A DNA stretch of 64,000 nt, from positions 2,790,001-2,854,000 of the forward strand of contig NZ_CP151273.1 of the NCBI RefSeq assembly GCF_038237375.1, written 5' to 3'. Of the stretch, positions 21,460-31,756 are shown one piece after another. The notes below the pieces were generated by a model. That model made no database searches, was not told the DNA's origin, and was given only the letters and a program-made list of their open reading frames with translations. This DNA comes from Alcaligenes sp. SDU_A2. Lineage in GTDB: Bacteria; Pseudomonadota; Gammaproteobacteria; Burkholderiales; Burkholderiaceae_B. How positions within the stretch are numbered: position 1 is the first letter of the stretch; every line of letters begins with the position of its first letter. Made by a program: the position numbers and the translations under genes.

Positions 21460-22826
21460 ACCGCCTCCTTGCTGGTCGAAGTATGGACCTGAACACCCAA
21501 ATCCTGCAGTTGCGCCATCCAACTCGACTCATAGGCCAATAATTCTTTTTTCCATTGTCGGTGCTCTACCTCACCCACCGGCAGATGCCCATGTAAACGG
21601 GCATTCAGCCAGTTGCCAAAACGGTGCCCTATTTGCTCCGGCCACTGCATCTGCTGCCACTCCAAACGGAACTGCCGGTCCGATTCGGAGCAAAAAACGT
21701 CATCCTCATCCACACGTCCTATGTCCAGCCACAATTGCTCTTCGCGGGCCATGTCGCAACGACTGTCGGCACTCCAACCTGCTGGCCAGGCCGTGCGCAG
21801 TTCACCAGCCAACGACACTACTTCGTCTATCAGGCTGCTAATGTAGCGATCCACACGCTCTCGCGTCTCCATATTGGAAGCCGGCTTGCTCAACAAGAAA
21901 CGCAGCAGATTTCCAGTCAGATGGCGCACTTCGCGACGCCGCATCAGTAAGGTGTCAAACACAGAGTTCAGCCCCCACGGTTGCGGAACGGCGCGTGAAG
22001 TCCAGTTCGGGGGGAGAGAACTCAACAAATAATTGACGCCACCGCGTTCGCTATTGAGCTGAGAGATGTTTTGAGGCTTGGTTCCCCCCAATTTGCGCAC
22101 TGCCAAGTCGGGATAGACACGTACGGCGTCATCATGGAGCTTTTGATCGCGCCGTGCCTGACGGGCCTGCTTGGCGCGGTCACCAAAGCGATCCTCCTGC
22201 AGCACACCGTGCACGGCATGCACCAACGACGTAGGAAACAAAGGCGCCAACAAATGATACTGACCGTTATCACTGCTATCCGATCCGGTCAGCCAATACA
22301 GTTGTTTCGCCAAAACATGGCTAGCCGCCGCTTGCCCAGTGTCTTGCACCAGCCCCAGAAAAGCATCGGCCCATTGCCTGGCCTGATCTGCATCCTTGCT
22401 GAAGGCGTCCAGCACAGCCGGCTCATTGCATTGCAGACGTTCCAAGATGCTGCGTCCGTCCAACTCCAGCCGCAAAAACTTATACACATCCAGCGCCGCC
22501 GCATTGCCAACGACATCACTCGCAAAACCAGTCGTCAGCACATGGCTGCCCACCTGACCCAGAGTTGGCAGTTGATTTGGTGCCACATAAAGACTGGTGC
22601 CACGCGCATCCGGATGAATCGGCTTCAGGGCATGCGTTACCGCTTGGATCTGCCCTACCCGCCGCGCCGCATCCGCCAGCCATGCCTCTGGTTCGTACGG
22701 AGCAATCAAGTCCCCACGTTTAGGATCATCCGGCGGCAGTTTGTCCAGCTTGGCCTGCAGGCGGTCTTGAATAAAAGAGTGGATCAAACTTTTCAGCCTG
22801 ATCCCATCACTCACAGTTTGAGTCAC
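21456..22826 (-). CDS. csy1: Type I-F Cascade large subunit Cas8f (Csy1)
   Basis: A 456-residue Csy1, the subunit that recognises the CC PAM and recruits Cas2-3. Recognition is by length, by position between cas2-3 and csy2, and by segments such as LGGTKPQNISQLNSERGG and YLLSSLPPNW, well conserved in Csy1. This is the protein that AcrIF11-type anti-CRISPRs modify in Pseudomonas, which matters because an AcrIF11-like gene is in the prophage at 44.1 kb. Confidence 0.95.
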   Translation of the reverse strand: MTQTVSDGIRLKSLIHSFIQDRLQAKLDKLPPDDPKRGDLIAPYEPEAWLADAARRVGQIQAVTHALKPIHPDARGTSLYVAPNQLPTLGQVGSHVLTTGFASDVVGNAAALDVYKFLRLELDGRSILERLQCNEPAVLDAFSKDADQARQWADAFLGLVQDTGQAAASHVLAKQLYWLTGSDSSDNGQYHLLAPLFPTSLVHAVHGVLQEDRFGDRAKQARQARRDQKLHDDAVRVYPDLAVRKLGGTKPQNISQLNSERGGVNYLLSSLPPNWTSRAVPQPWGLNSVFDTLLMRRREVRHLTGNLLRFLLSKPASNMETRERVDRYISSLIDEVVSLAGELRTAWPAGWSADSRCDMAREEQLWLDIGRVDEDDVFCSESDRQFRLEWQQMQWPEQIGHRFGNWLNARLHGHLPVGEVEHRQWKKELLAYESSWMAQLQDLGVQVHTSTSKEAV

Positions 22827-22889
22827 GACAAACCCCTACGATAGAAAACACCCATTGTTTACAAGCAAAGAAGGCCGCCTGGATTAGCA

Positions 22890-25800
22890 TCACACCTTCC
22901 GACTGAATCCCAAGCTCTCATGCCACCTCCACCCCTGGTCGCTGGCAGTAACGGATACAAGCCCGAACCGACGGGCGAACGCGTCCAGTGGCATGTCCAT
23001 GTCCTGGGCCTGACGTTCCATCAAGCTCTGCAGGCTCTCCATCGGCCACGCGTGAACACCTGGCACCTGTGGCAAGACGGTGTCATGCCGCAGGCTGGCA
23101 TCTATTGCCACGTACAGTTTTTTCCATTTTTGCTCGCCCTCGGCAATACGATGCAGTCGCAGCCGATCGTCGTCATCCGGCAAAAAGGTCAGATCAACCT
23201 GCTGGGTGGTCTGTTCGCGAAATGGCTGCATTTGCTGTAGAAATCCCAGTAAATGCACATGCGGCGCACTCCAGAAACTGCTGGCATTCATACGCACAGG
23301 CGTAGGTCGCTTATCCGGCGTCAAGGACGCCGACACCGGCAGCATGAGTTCTTCAAGCCTGGCATGTTCCAGATCCACTAAGTTTTTATGTGGTTCGCGA
23401 TCCCTCATGGGACGCGGCGCTATACGCGGACCGGCATCAATCGGGAAAGTAAAACGCTTGTCCAACAAGGGTTTCAGCGCATGTTCCAACAAATGACTTT
23501 CCAAGCAATACCCCCCTTCTGACTCAAACCCAGGGCGACAGAAAGCCGGTTTTCCGAGGCCTGCATCGAAATGCAGCACATTGGCATTGCACAGCAAGAC
23601 ATTGGGATACTTAGGGGTATGCTCGACACGGTGTCGCAAGACCCGCCCAGCCAACTGAATGATGGACCGCATGGACGAGGGCTCGACAATCGCCCAGTCA
23701 TAATCGTGGTCTCGCCCCACCTCTGTCACCGGCGACCCCAAAACCACGAACACATGATCCTGCTCGGTCGACGTATCCAATGCCTGGCGCACGACAGGCA
23801 ACTGAAAGACTGCATCCTCCTGCCGTCGGTTCAAAACCTGATCCAGCATATGTTCTATCGCGGATCGCATCACCAGCGGATACTGAGAGTGGTACACGCA
23901 CAGATGAAGCTGCACCCCTTGCGGCATTCCCGCCTGATGCAGTGCGACCGCCACATCAAACAAGGGATTGATATTGGCCATACGCACCAGACCGAAACTG
24001 ACTCGCTTGCCACTGAGCGGGTCCGCACCATGATGAGCTTTGTGCAGTTGCCCTATGGCGGTCCTGAACGTATCGGCAAGTTGTACCCGACGCTCGTGTT
24101 TCCCCATCTTGCCCATCGATGCCGGCAAAGGCAGAAGCTGGGCCTGACGACGCATAGGCTGCCTGGCTAACTGCTGCATGCGTTTCTGAACAAAACGGCT
24201 ATGGTGATGAAAAAAATCATCACCCTGTGCGCACGGCTCATGCGCCTGATGGAACTCATCCACCCACAAACATGCTATCTGGGCCGGTTCATCCGGCCGC
24301 GCCCCCCGGTTGCGCTGAAACCAGCCACGTCCCGTCGAATAGGCCAGAAACAGGCCCTGGACCAGTGCAGGTGCCAAGGTGGCAGAGGAAAGCAGGACAC
24401 GCGAACCCAATAAGCCTGCCCAATAAACAAGCCGCGTCAAAGCGGGCAGATCGGCCAGATCAAAATCATCCGGCTCGTCAAGAACCAGGTCGCCGGTCAA
24501 TAAACGCAACATAGGGGCGATCTGCCTGCCGCCTCGCAAACTTTCGGTGGCGGGCGTCAAGTGATCCACCGTGCATACCAGCAGCGGTGCCATCAGCAGC
24601 TTTTGCGCCCCGCCATCATGCGCCAATTGTTGCAAGGCCGGATGATCGGCATTCGCCTCGTAGACCACATATCCGGTCTCGTCCAGCAGGCTCTGTCGGG
24701 ACGCTGATCCAGTGCGTTCCGCCACTTGTTCGTAATAGTCAAAAATTTCTCTTTGGGCCGCACCGCCCACTTGAATAGCCAACTGATCTTCGCCCAGCCC
24801 CAAATCCGTTTGGAAGCTGCGCCCGGTCTGCAAGGTCAGCGTGCGCAAGCCAATTGCAAATGCGCAACGCATGCCCTGACCAGGCTCGGCCAAGGCGTTC
24901 ATGATGCGTGCGTTCCCCAGTGTTTTGCCGCAACCTGTCGAAGCCATATTGACGATGAACACGCCCTGACCTTGGGAACGCAGACGGATCGCACTGGCGA
25001 TATCTGCGGCCTTGTCCTGCCAACGGAACCGGGCCTGCGCACTGCGCTGCCTCAACTGACGGTGGCTGATTAGATGGGCAAGCTGGGCCGTCAAACCCGG
25101 CAGGCTGCGTACCAGCCGCCCCGCGTGATGTTCCACCCCTAGCAAATGCTCGTCCAGGGTTTGCAACAATGCCCCTGTTTGCCTGTCTGTATTGGCATAT
25201 AAGGGAAAGTCCTTTTCGCCCTTACACCGTTGATCTTCTTTTTTTAGACCGGAGTAATAATGATCTGCCAGCATCAATGACAGGCGGGACAAATGCATGA
25301 TGTAAGGATCAAACAAACACGACTGCGCGGCAGCCGCATGGGCTTGCAAGGCATGCGCTAGACGGGCCGCCCGTTTCCTCCATTGAGCCGTCCGCACCGG
25401 CAAGCCGACAGGGAACTGCCAGTAAGGCCATATGCGCGCCGACTCGTCAAACCCGGTATCTCCAACTGGCCACGGTTCGTTCCAGTCGGCATCCACTTGA
25501 CCGAGCAAACTGTCCAAATGCATCGCGCTGCCACCTTGCGGCTTCTGTCCGTGCCGGCAGTGGTGAACATTATTGTGTGCCAGATAATCCGGGCAAGCGG
25601 GCAGACGGTGATGCGTCAGAACCAACCAGGCGACAGCCTGTGCGAGCGGGGGCAGACCCGTGCCATCCTGAGCAAACGGTTTATTGTGCCGTGCCTCTTT
25701 GTCCAGGCCGTCCCTGAACAACGGTGCCGCTGCCCGTCCCAACCACTGCTGTTCAAAGTCCATCGCACCAGCCCCCGAGCCAGGGGCTTGAACCAAGCGG

Positions 25801-26312
25801 GCCAGCCAGCTCTGATCGTCATCGGTTCCGACAAAAGCCTGAAACAAACGCACCGATACCCATTCGTGTCGATATCGATTTTTTTCAGGAATGGCACGGC
25901 TGCGCAAACGATCCTGAAACGACCGGGATGACTTTCCCAAATCGTGAAGCAGGGCCGCCAATGCCGTCAGCAAGGCCATGAACGACAGGCCATGCCAATT
26001 GTTTTCGTCAGCGACACGCAGAACATCGCGCGTCGTGGAATTGGTCGGAACCGCACCCTGGGCATTGAATTGAGCCGCGTTCCCCACCACCCACAACAAC
26101 TCGGTATGGTCTTTAGCCCGTATCCAATGACAGGCCACCGCCGTATTTTTTCTTGCGCTCTTGCGCAGCAATTTGCGCAAGGTATCCAGTCCCGCCTGCG
26201 TAATTGATGTTTGCCAGGTCCGCTCGCCCCGTCGCTCGGCAAACTGATCCAGGATACGCCGCGTCTGCGTCAAGGCCTGCTTTGTACACTGCGACACCAG
26301 CATGATATTCAT
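22890..26312 (-). CDS. cas3: Cas2-Cas3 fusion (type I-F helicase-nuclease)
   Basis: A 1140-residue fusion. Residues 1-90 form a Cas2 domain (MNIMLVSQCTKQALTQTRRI). The HD nuclease follows with LLHDLGKSSRSFQ. The helicase part has Walker A ASTGCGKTLGN, a DExD-type box LVLDEPDDFD, and motif VI QLAGRVLRHR. It degrades DNA marked by the Csy complex and, with Cas1, takes part in spacer acquisition. ATG 26312 is chosen because it matches the Cas2 start; the frame opens at 26360 inside cas1. All core motifs are present, so the interference machine looks functional. Confidence 0.96.
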   Translation of the reverse strand: MNIMLVSQCTKQALTQTRRILDQFAERRGERTWQTSITQAGLDTLRKLLRKSARKNTAVACHWIRAKDHTELLWVVGNAAQFNAQGAVPTNSTTRDVLRVADENNWHGLSFMALLTALAALLHDLGKSSRSFQDRLRSRAIPEKNRYRHEWVSVRLFQAFVGTDDDQSWLARLVQAPGSGAGAMDFEQQWLGRAAAPLFRDGLDKEARHNKPFAQDGTGLPPLAQAVAWLVLTHHRLPACPDYLAHNNVHHCRHGQKPQGGSAMHLDSLLGQVDADWNEPWPVGDTGFDESARIWPYWQFPVGLPVRTAQWRKRAARLAHALQAHAAAAQSCLFDPYIMHLSRLSLMLADHYYSGLKKEDQRCKGEKDFPLYANTDRQTGALLQTLDEHLLGVEHHAGRLVRSLPGLTAQLAHLISHRQLRQRSAQARFRWQDKAADIASAIRLRSQGQGVFIVNMASTGCGKTLGNARIMNALAEPGQGMRCAFAIGLRTLTLQTGRSFQTDLGLGEDQLAIQVGGAAQREIFDYYEQVAERTGSASRQSLLDETGYVVYEANADHPALQQLAHDGGAQKLLMAPLLVCTVDHLTPATESLRGGRQIAPMLRLLTGDLVLDEPDDFDLADLPALTRLVYWAGLLGSRVLLSSATLAPALVQGLFLAYSTGRGWFQRNRGARPDEPAQIACLWVDEFHQAHEPCAQGDDFFHHHSRFVQKRMQQLARQPMRRQAQLLPLPASMGKMGKHERRVQLADTFRTAIGQLHKAHHGADPLSGKRVSFGLVRMANINPLFDVAVALHQAGMPQGVQLHLCVYHSQYPLVMRSAIEHMLDQVLNRRQEDAVFQLPVVRQALDTSTEQDHVFVVLGSPVTEVGRDHDYDWAIVEPSSMRSIIQLAGRVLRHRVEHTPKYPNVLLCNANVLHFDAGLGKPAFCRPGFESEGGYCLESHLLEHALKPLLDKRFTFPIDAGPRIAPRPMRDREPHKNLVDLEHARLEELMLPVSASLTPDKRPTPVRMNASSFWSAPHVHLLGFLQQMQPFREQTTQQVDLTFLPDDDDRLRLHRIAEGEQKWKKLYVAIDASLRHDTVLPQVPGVHAWPMESLQSLMERQAQDMDMPLDAFARRFGLVSVTASDQGWRWHESLGFSRKV

Positions 26313-26325
26313 CTGCTGCGCTCCA

Positions 26326-27303
26326 TCATGCGATCTTGCCCTTTGATGTCTGCGTAGCAATGTCTTTCAAGCTATCTATCATGAAGTCCAGGGATTCGCT
26401 GCGCGTCAACGATTCAATACACTGGCGGCGAAATGCCTGCTCCTCGTCGCCGCGCATCGCCGACAAAAAAGCCTGCGGCAAAATAATTGCGTCTTTCACC
26501 AGGTCCGCCGCATCAAAGACAAGACCTCCCCGGCGCGTCTTGCCATGCAACACCGCCAAGCCATGAGGCAAGCCCAGCACCCAACACGCCGTTGCCCCCA
26601 AGCCATAAGCCAAATAATTACCATGATCTAAAAAGCGATTAGCCGGGTCCAAGCCCTGACCTCGCTTACCGCGAGTAAAGTCGCCGTACCCCACCGCAGC
26701 AACCGCAAGTTTGAATAAGGCTTTCGTCAAACGCGCTTCTTCGGTCAGCAAATGCATAACGGTTTCCGAATTCTGCATCGCACGGCCTGCTGCATCCAAC
26801 AAGGTGCCTAGACCCGTCAGATCCACCTGAAAGCCCGCTTCTCGGATCTCTCTTTTTCCCCATTGCACGCGCAAAAACTCCAATCGCAGTTTTTGTAACG
26901 CCAACGCTGCTTTCAAGCGCAAATGATCATCAAACCAGAAGCTTACCCAGGCCTGTAAATATTCCGTCGGGCGATACTCGCTTTGCGGTGTCAGCCAGGC
27001 CACCTCAACATCCATCTCGTTTACCGCAAACAAAGGCGTGCCTCCGCCGCCGCAAAACCCCACCAGCACACCTGCTTTAGCCAATTCCCGCATCGCCGCC
27101 TGCGTCACCGATGTCCCAGTCCCCAAAAGGATGCTGGTGGTATTGGCAATGGGAATATTCCAGTACAAAGACCGCTTTCCTGCATCTGTGACATATTCGA
27201 CGCGCCCGCCATTGACCAGCACACGGCAATGTTCCAGATAATAAATATTGGCACGCTTGGAGTGCAGAATGGTTTTTAGCTCGGAGGCGGCGATAGGTTC
27301 CAT
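26326..27303 (-). CDS. cas1: Type I-F CRISPR integrase Cas1
   Basis: A 325-residue Cas1f. It is the integrase that inserts new spacers at the leader end with Cas2-3. The C-terminal part has the conserved GLPHGLAVLHGKTRRGG and LVFDAADLVKDAI segments carrying the metal-binding His and Asp. It is the first gene of the cas operon (cas1, cas2-3, csy1, csy2, csy3, cas6f), with a 245-base AT-rich promoter region shared with mutS in the other direction. Confidence 0.96.
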   Translation of the reverse strand: MEPIAASELKTILHSKRANIYYLEHCRVLVNGGRVEYVTDAGKRSLYWNIPIANTTSILLGTGTSVTQAAMRELAKAGVLVGFCGGGGTPLFAVNEMDVEVAWLTPQSEYRPTEYLQAWVSFWFDDHLRLKAALALQKLRLEFLRVQWGKREIREAGFQVDLTGLGTLLDAAGRAMQNSETVMHLLTEEARLTKALFKLAVAAVGYGDFTRGKRGQGLDPANRFLDHGNYLAYGLGATACWVLGLPHGLAVLHGKTRRGGLVFDAADLVKDAIILPQAFLSAMRGDEEQAFRRQCIESLTRSESLDFMIDSLKDIATQTSKGKIA

Positions 27304-27548
27304 GAATATTTTTGTAACACCTTGTTGAGCATTTATCTACAAGCGTATTTATCCATTCAAAAAATCGACTGACTATTTAATGGCAATTTTGCCTACTCTC
27401 TTTGACTGGATAATGGCCAAACCCACTCCCTGCGCCAAGGGGCCAATTTCGTCCTGATGCCTGGCCCCACCCCCCGCGCCCTCGCTACAATAGTCAATTG
27501 GCCGTCCTTGCGACGGCGTTGTTGTTGATTTCTGACCTGTACTGCGCC

Positions 27549-30179
27549 ATGACCTCCACTGCCGACCTGTCCGCCCACACGCCCATGATGCGCCAATACC
27601 TGCAGTTGAAAGCCCAAGCCGGCTCGCATCTGCTGTTCTATCGCATGGGCGATTTCTACGAGATGTTCTATACGGACGCCGAGCGTGGCGCACGCCTGCT
27701 GAATCTGACGCTGACCAAACGCGGTGCCTCCAACGGCGAACCCATACCAATGGCCGGCGTGCCGTTTCATGCTATGGAGGGGTATCTGGCGCGTTTGGTG
27801 GCGCTGGGCGAGTCGGTGGCCATCTGCGAACAAGTGGGCGATCCGGCAACCAGCAAAGGGCCGGTCGAGCGCAAGATCGTGCGTGTCGTCACTCCAGGCA
27901 CCTTGACGGACGATGCACTGCTGCCGCCCAAGGCGGACCGCTTGATCGCCGCCTGCACCCTGCTGAAAGTACAGCGCCAGGAATGGGTAGGTCTGGCCTG
28001 GATGAATCTGGCCAGCGGCGAATTTTTGGCCTGTCAGTGCGAACCCGATATGCTGGAAACCGAGCTGAACCGCATCAGTCCGGCCGAACTGCTGTACCCC
28101 GAAGGCCTGCGCCACCTGCCGGAACTGCCCGGCGCAAGCTGCCACACGCTGCCGGACTGGCATTTTGCGCAAGACGGTTCGCGCCAGACGCTGCTGGAAC
28201 ACTTCAAGCTGGATTCGCTGGCCAGTTTCGGCCTGGACGATCTGCCCGCCGCGTCCGCCGCCGCCGGTGCGCTGCTGCGTTACGTAGGCAGCACCCAATC
28301 GCAATCGCTGGCGCACATCGCCGCCGTGCGCGTACAGCACGGCTCGGACTTTGTGGTGCTGGATGCCGTCACCCGCAAAAATCTGGAAATTACCGAGACC
28401 ATCAGCGGCGAGACCAGCCCCACCTTGTTCTCTACCCTGGACCACTGCCAAACGCCGATGGGCAGCCGCCTGCTGCGCCGCTGGCTGCATCACCCGCTGC
28501 GTCTGAACCAGGCCGCCCAACAGCGTCAGGACATCGTCGCGCTGTTTGTACAACACCAGCAAGCCGCCAGCCTGGACGCCCGCGACCCGCTGGGCGCGCT
28601 GCGCCAGTCCCTGAATCGCTTCCCGGATCTGGAGCGCATCGCCACGCGCATCGCGCTGCGCAGCGTGCGGCCCCGCGAACTGGCCAGCCTGCGCGATGCT
28701 CTGGCGGGCCTGCCCGAGCTGCGCGACGGGTTGCAGCAGAATTTCGGCGCTTCGGGCGAGCTCGCCCGGCACCTGCACGGCCTATCCACAGACCCCGATC
28801 TGGCCGCCTTGCTGCAAGCCGCCATTGCCCCCGAACCGGCTTTGCTGGTGCGCGACGGCGGTGTCATCGCCGACGGCTACGATGCCGACCTGGACGAATT
28901 GCGCAGTCTGGCCAGCGACAGCGGCGATGTACTGATGCGCATTGAAGCACGCGAACGCGAACGCACCGGCATTGCCACCCTGCGTGTGGAATACAACCGG
29001 GTGCATGGGTTTTTTATCGAAGTCAGCCGTGGACAGGCCGACAAAGTACCCGACGATTACCGCCGCCGCCAGACCCTGAAGAACGCCGAGCGTTTCATCA
29101 CGCCGGAACTGAAGGAATGGGAAGACAAAGTACTGTCCGCCAAGGATCGCAGTCTGGGCCGGGAAAAATTCCTGTTTGAAGCCCTGCTGGACAAATTGCA
29201 GGATTTCGCCGGACCGCTGGCGCTGTGTTCGTCGGCCCTGGCCGAACTGGATGCCCTGTCCTCGCTGGCGCTGCATGCGCTGGACAATGACTGGGTCGCT
29301 CCCGAGCTGGGTGAACAGGCCGGATTATGGATAGAAGCTGGTCGACACCCCGTGGTTGAACACAGCATCGAGCGCTTTACCCCCAACCACTGCGAGATGC
29401 ATGCGCAACGCCGCATGCTGCTGATCACCGGCCCTAACATGGGCGGCAAATCCACCTATATGCGCCAGGTGGCGCTGATTGCCTTGCTGGCGCGCGTCGG
29501 CAGTTTTGTGCCCGCGCGCAGTGCCCGCATCGGCCAGATCGACCGCATCTTCACCCGTATCGGTGCCGCCGACGATCTGGCGGGCGGCCGCTCCACCTTC
29601 ATGATGGAAATGACCGAAGCAGCCGCCATCCTGGCCGGTGCCACCCAATACAGCCTGGTCCTGATGGACGAGATAGGCCGCGGCACATCGACCTACGATG
29701 GCCTGGCCCTGGCCTGGTCCATTGCCCATCGCTTGCTCAGCCACAACCAGGCCCTGACCCTGTTTGCCACGCACTATTTCGAGATCACCCGCCTGCCTAA
29801 TGAATTGCCCACTGCCGCCAACGTCCATCTGGCAGCAGCCGAATCGGCCTCGGGCATCGTCTTTCTGCACGAAGTCCAGGAAGGACCGGCCAGCCGCAGT
29901 TACGGGATTCAGGTTGCGCAGCGCGCCGGTGTTCCCAGCGCCGTCATTCGCCAGGCCAGCCGCGAACTAAGCCGCCTGGAAGCCCAGAACGACCCCAGCG
30001 CGCAACTGGACCTGTTCAATGCGGGCAGCGCCCCCGTCGCCGTCCATACCGAACCCGACCCGACGACCGAACAAGCCTTGGACTTGCTGGAACAGTTCAG
30101 ACGCGTGGATGTGGACGAACTCAGTCCGCGCGCCGCCCTGGACCTGTTGTATAAAATCAAGAAAAGCCTGCAAAGCTAA
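27549..30179 (+). CDS. mutS: DNA mismatch repair protein MutS
   Basis: An 876-residue MutS. The mismatch-reading FYE motif is in [10 protein letters not shown] (residues about 33-42), and the ATPase has Walker [14 protein letters not shown] near residue 628, [12 protein letters not shown] and THYFEIT. It binds mismatches and starts methyl-independent or MutL-dependent repair. The start is ATG 27549, giving [16 protein letters not shown]; the frame opens earlier at 27498 without support. It is divergently placed from the cas operon. Confidence 0.97.
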   Translation: MTSTADLSAHTPMMRQYLQLKAQAGSHLLFYRMGDFYEMFYTDAERGARLLNLTLTKRGASNGEPIPMAGVPFHAMEGYLARLVALGESVAICEQVGDPATSKGPVERKIVRVVTPGTLTDDALLPPKADRLIAACTLLKVQRQEWVGLAWMNLASGEFLACQCEPDMLETELNRISPAELLYPEGLRHLPELPGASCHTLPDWHFAQDGSRQTLLEHFKLDSLASFGLDDLPAASAAAGALLRYVGSTQSQSLAHIAAVRVQHGSDFVVLDAVTRKNLEITETISGETSPTLFSTLDHCQTPMGSRLLRRWLHHPLRLNQAAQQRQDIVALFVQHQQAASLDARDPLGALRQSLNRFPDLERIATRIALRSVRPRELASLRDALAGLPELRDGLQQNFGASGELARHLHGLSTDPDLAALLQAAIAPEPALLVRDGGVIADGYDADLDELRSLASDSGDVLMRIEARERERTGIATLRVEYNRVHGFFIEVSRGQADKVPDDYRRRQTLKNAERFITPELKEWEDKVLSAKDRSLGREKFLFEALLDKLQDFAGPLALCSSALAELDALSSLALHALDNDWVAPELGEQAGLWIEAGRHPVVEHSIERFTPNHCEMHAQRRMLLITGPNMGGKSTYMRQVALIALLARVGSFVPARSARIGQIDRIFTRIGAADDLAGGRSTFMMEMTEAAAILAGATQYSLVLMDEIGRGTSTYDGLALAWSIAHRLLSHNQALTLFATHYFEITRLPNELPTAANVHLAAAESASGIVFLHEVQEGPASRSYGIQVAQRAGVPSAVIRQASRELSRLEAQNDPSAQLDLFNAGSAPVAVHTEPDPTTEQALDLLEQFRRVDVDELSPRAALDLLYKIKKSLQS

Positions 30180-30394
30180 TAGGCCCTGAACCTGCCACGG
30201 CGCGCCATCTTGAACCAGGCACCGCCCGGGCACACCCGAACACAGGCAGCAAATCGCGCAGAAGGTGCCGGGACGGCGACATCGCTTTAACCGGCCCCTA
30301 ACCCTGTTTACAGTCCATGATCGACGGGCTGGCATGCGGCAGATCAGTTAAGCTTACGACTGTATTCCCTTTTTACTTTTTGTTCAGGCAGCCC

Positions 30395-31582
30395 ATGGAC
30401 ATCGATCAGCCCTTGGCCCTTCTGGGCGGCATCAGCGCGCATGAATTCATGCAAATCTACTGGCAACGCAAGCCTTTGCTAATCCGCCGCGCCATCCCCA
30501 ATTTCAAACCGTCGCTCAGCATCGCCAATATTCGCGAACTGGTGTCGCGCGACGAAGTCGAATCGCGCCTGATTGTGCACGACGAACAAGGCTGGCACAT
30601 GGAAACCGGGCCGTTCGACGAGCTGCCGCCCGCTTCCCAGCCCAAATGGACCGCCCTGGCCCAAAGCGTGGACCTGCACGATGACGCCACGGCGGCTCTG
30701 ATGCGGCAATTTCGCTTCATTGCCGATGCGCGCCTGGACGACGCCATGATCAGCATCGCCTCGGACGGCGGCGGCGTGGGACCGCACTTTGACAGTTACG
30801 ATGTCTTTCTGCTGCAGGCCCACGGACGGCGGCACTGGCGCATCAGCCAACAAAAAGACTTGAGCCTGGTGCCTGATCTGCCCCTGAAAATACTACGCAA
30901 TTTCCAGGCCGAAGAAGAATTCACCCTGGAGCCGGGCGATATGCTGTATTTGCCCCCGCATGTCGCGCACGACGGCATCGCCCTGGGCGAGTGCATGACC
31001 ATCTCCATCGGCTTTCGTTCGCCCACCCAGGCCACGCTAGCGCGCGGCCTGATGGAGGCGGCCAGCGATCAGTTGGCTGCTGCTGGCGGCGAAGGCTACG
31101 GCTTGTATTCCGATCCGCCCCTGGCCATGCCAGACCTGCAGGCCCGTTATACCGACCCTGGCGTGGGCGCAACCCGCACGCCGGCTGCCCTGCCTGAAAA
31201 CCTGGTGCAAAAGTCGCTGGACGCCCTGAATGCCATCCGCTTTGACGACGCCCTGGCCGCCCGCTTTCTGGGCGTCTGGCTGACCGAGCTGCCGGCCAAC
31301 TCGTGGTTCGACATTGCCGACGAGCCGGTCGATCTGCATGATCCGGACCTCCCTGCTGGTCGTCTGGTACTGGATCGCTGCACCCGAATGATGTATCGTG
31401 AACACGAGTTGTACATCAATGGCGAAGTCGCCCCCTGCCCCGCCACCCGTGCCTTGCGCCTGCTGGCCGACGAACGGGAAATCAAGACCGGCAGCGCGGC
31501 GTTCCAGGAGCTGGACGAGGACGCGCTGGACATGTTGAACGCCTGGCTGGACGACGGCTGGATTCAGTTTCAAGCCGCTTGA
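30395..31582 (+). CDS. RoxA/YcfD-like JmjC ribosomal oxygenase
   Basis: A 395-residue cupin protein like E. coli RoxA (YcfD), a 2-oxoglutarate/Fe(II) oxygenase that hydroxylates an arginine of ribosomal protein uL16. Metal ligands are visible as His-x-Asp in GPHFDSYDVFLLQAHG and the distal His in LPPHVAHDG. The C-terminal winged-helix part follows. The start is ATG 30395 (MDIDQPLALLGG); the upstream 26 codons lack support. A strong terminator follows at 31613. Confidence 0.88.
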   Translation: MDIDQPLALLGGISAHEFMQIYWQRKPLLIRRAIPNFKPSLSIANIRELVSRDEVESRLIVHDEQGWHMETGPFDELPPASQPKWTALAQSVDLHDDATAALMRQFRFIADARLDDAMISIASDGGGVGPHFDSYDVFLLQAHGRRHWRISQQKDLSLVPDLPLKILRNFQAEEEFTLEPGDMLYLPPHVAHDGIALGECMTISIGFRSPTQATLARGLMEAASDQLAAAGGEGYGLYSDPPLAMPDLQARYTDPGVGATRTPAALPENLVQKSLDALNAIRFDDALAARFLGVWLTELPANSWFDIADEPVDLHDPDLPAGRLVLDRCTRMMYREHELYINGEVAPCPATRALRLLADEREIKTGSAAFQELDEDALDMLNAWLDDGWIQFQAA

Positions 31583-31612
31583 GCGCGCCGAGACAGGGCA
31601 AAAAAAGAAACA

Positions 31613-31640
31613 AAGCCGGACCTTTCCGGCTTGTTTTTTA
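31613..31640 (+). terminator. Rho-independent terminator after the RoxA-like gene
   Basis: An 8-bp stem, AAGCCGGA and TCCGGCTT, with a four-base loop is followed by a T-rich run. It lies 30 bases after the stop. Confidence 0.8.
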
Positions 31641-31756
31641 TCCCAAAGCGGTCTGCTCAATTGCCTAAAAGTGTATGGATTAAGTAGTCCATTAGCGGGC
31701 TATAAAACCAATTCGGTTTTCATTCCCCATGCTCTTTCAGGAAGCCCTGCACCGCC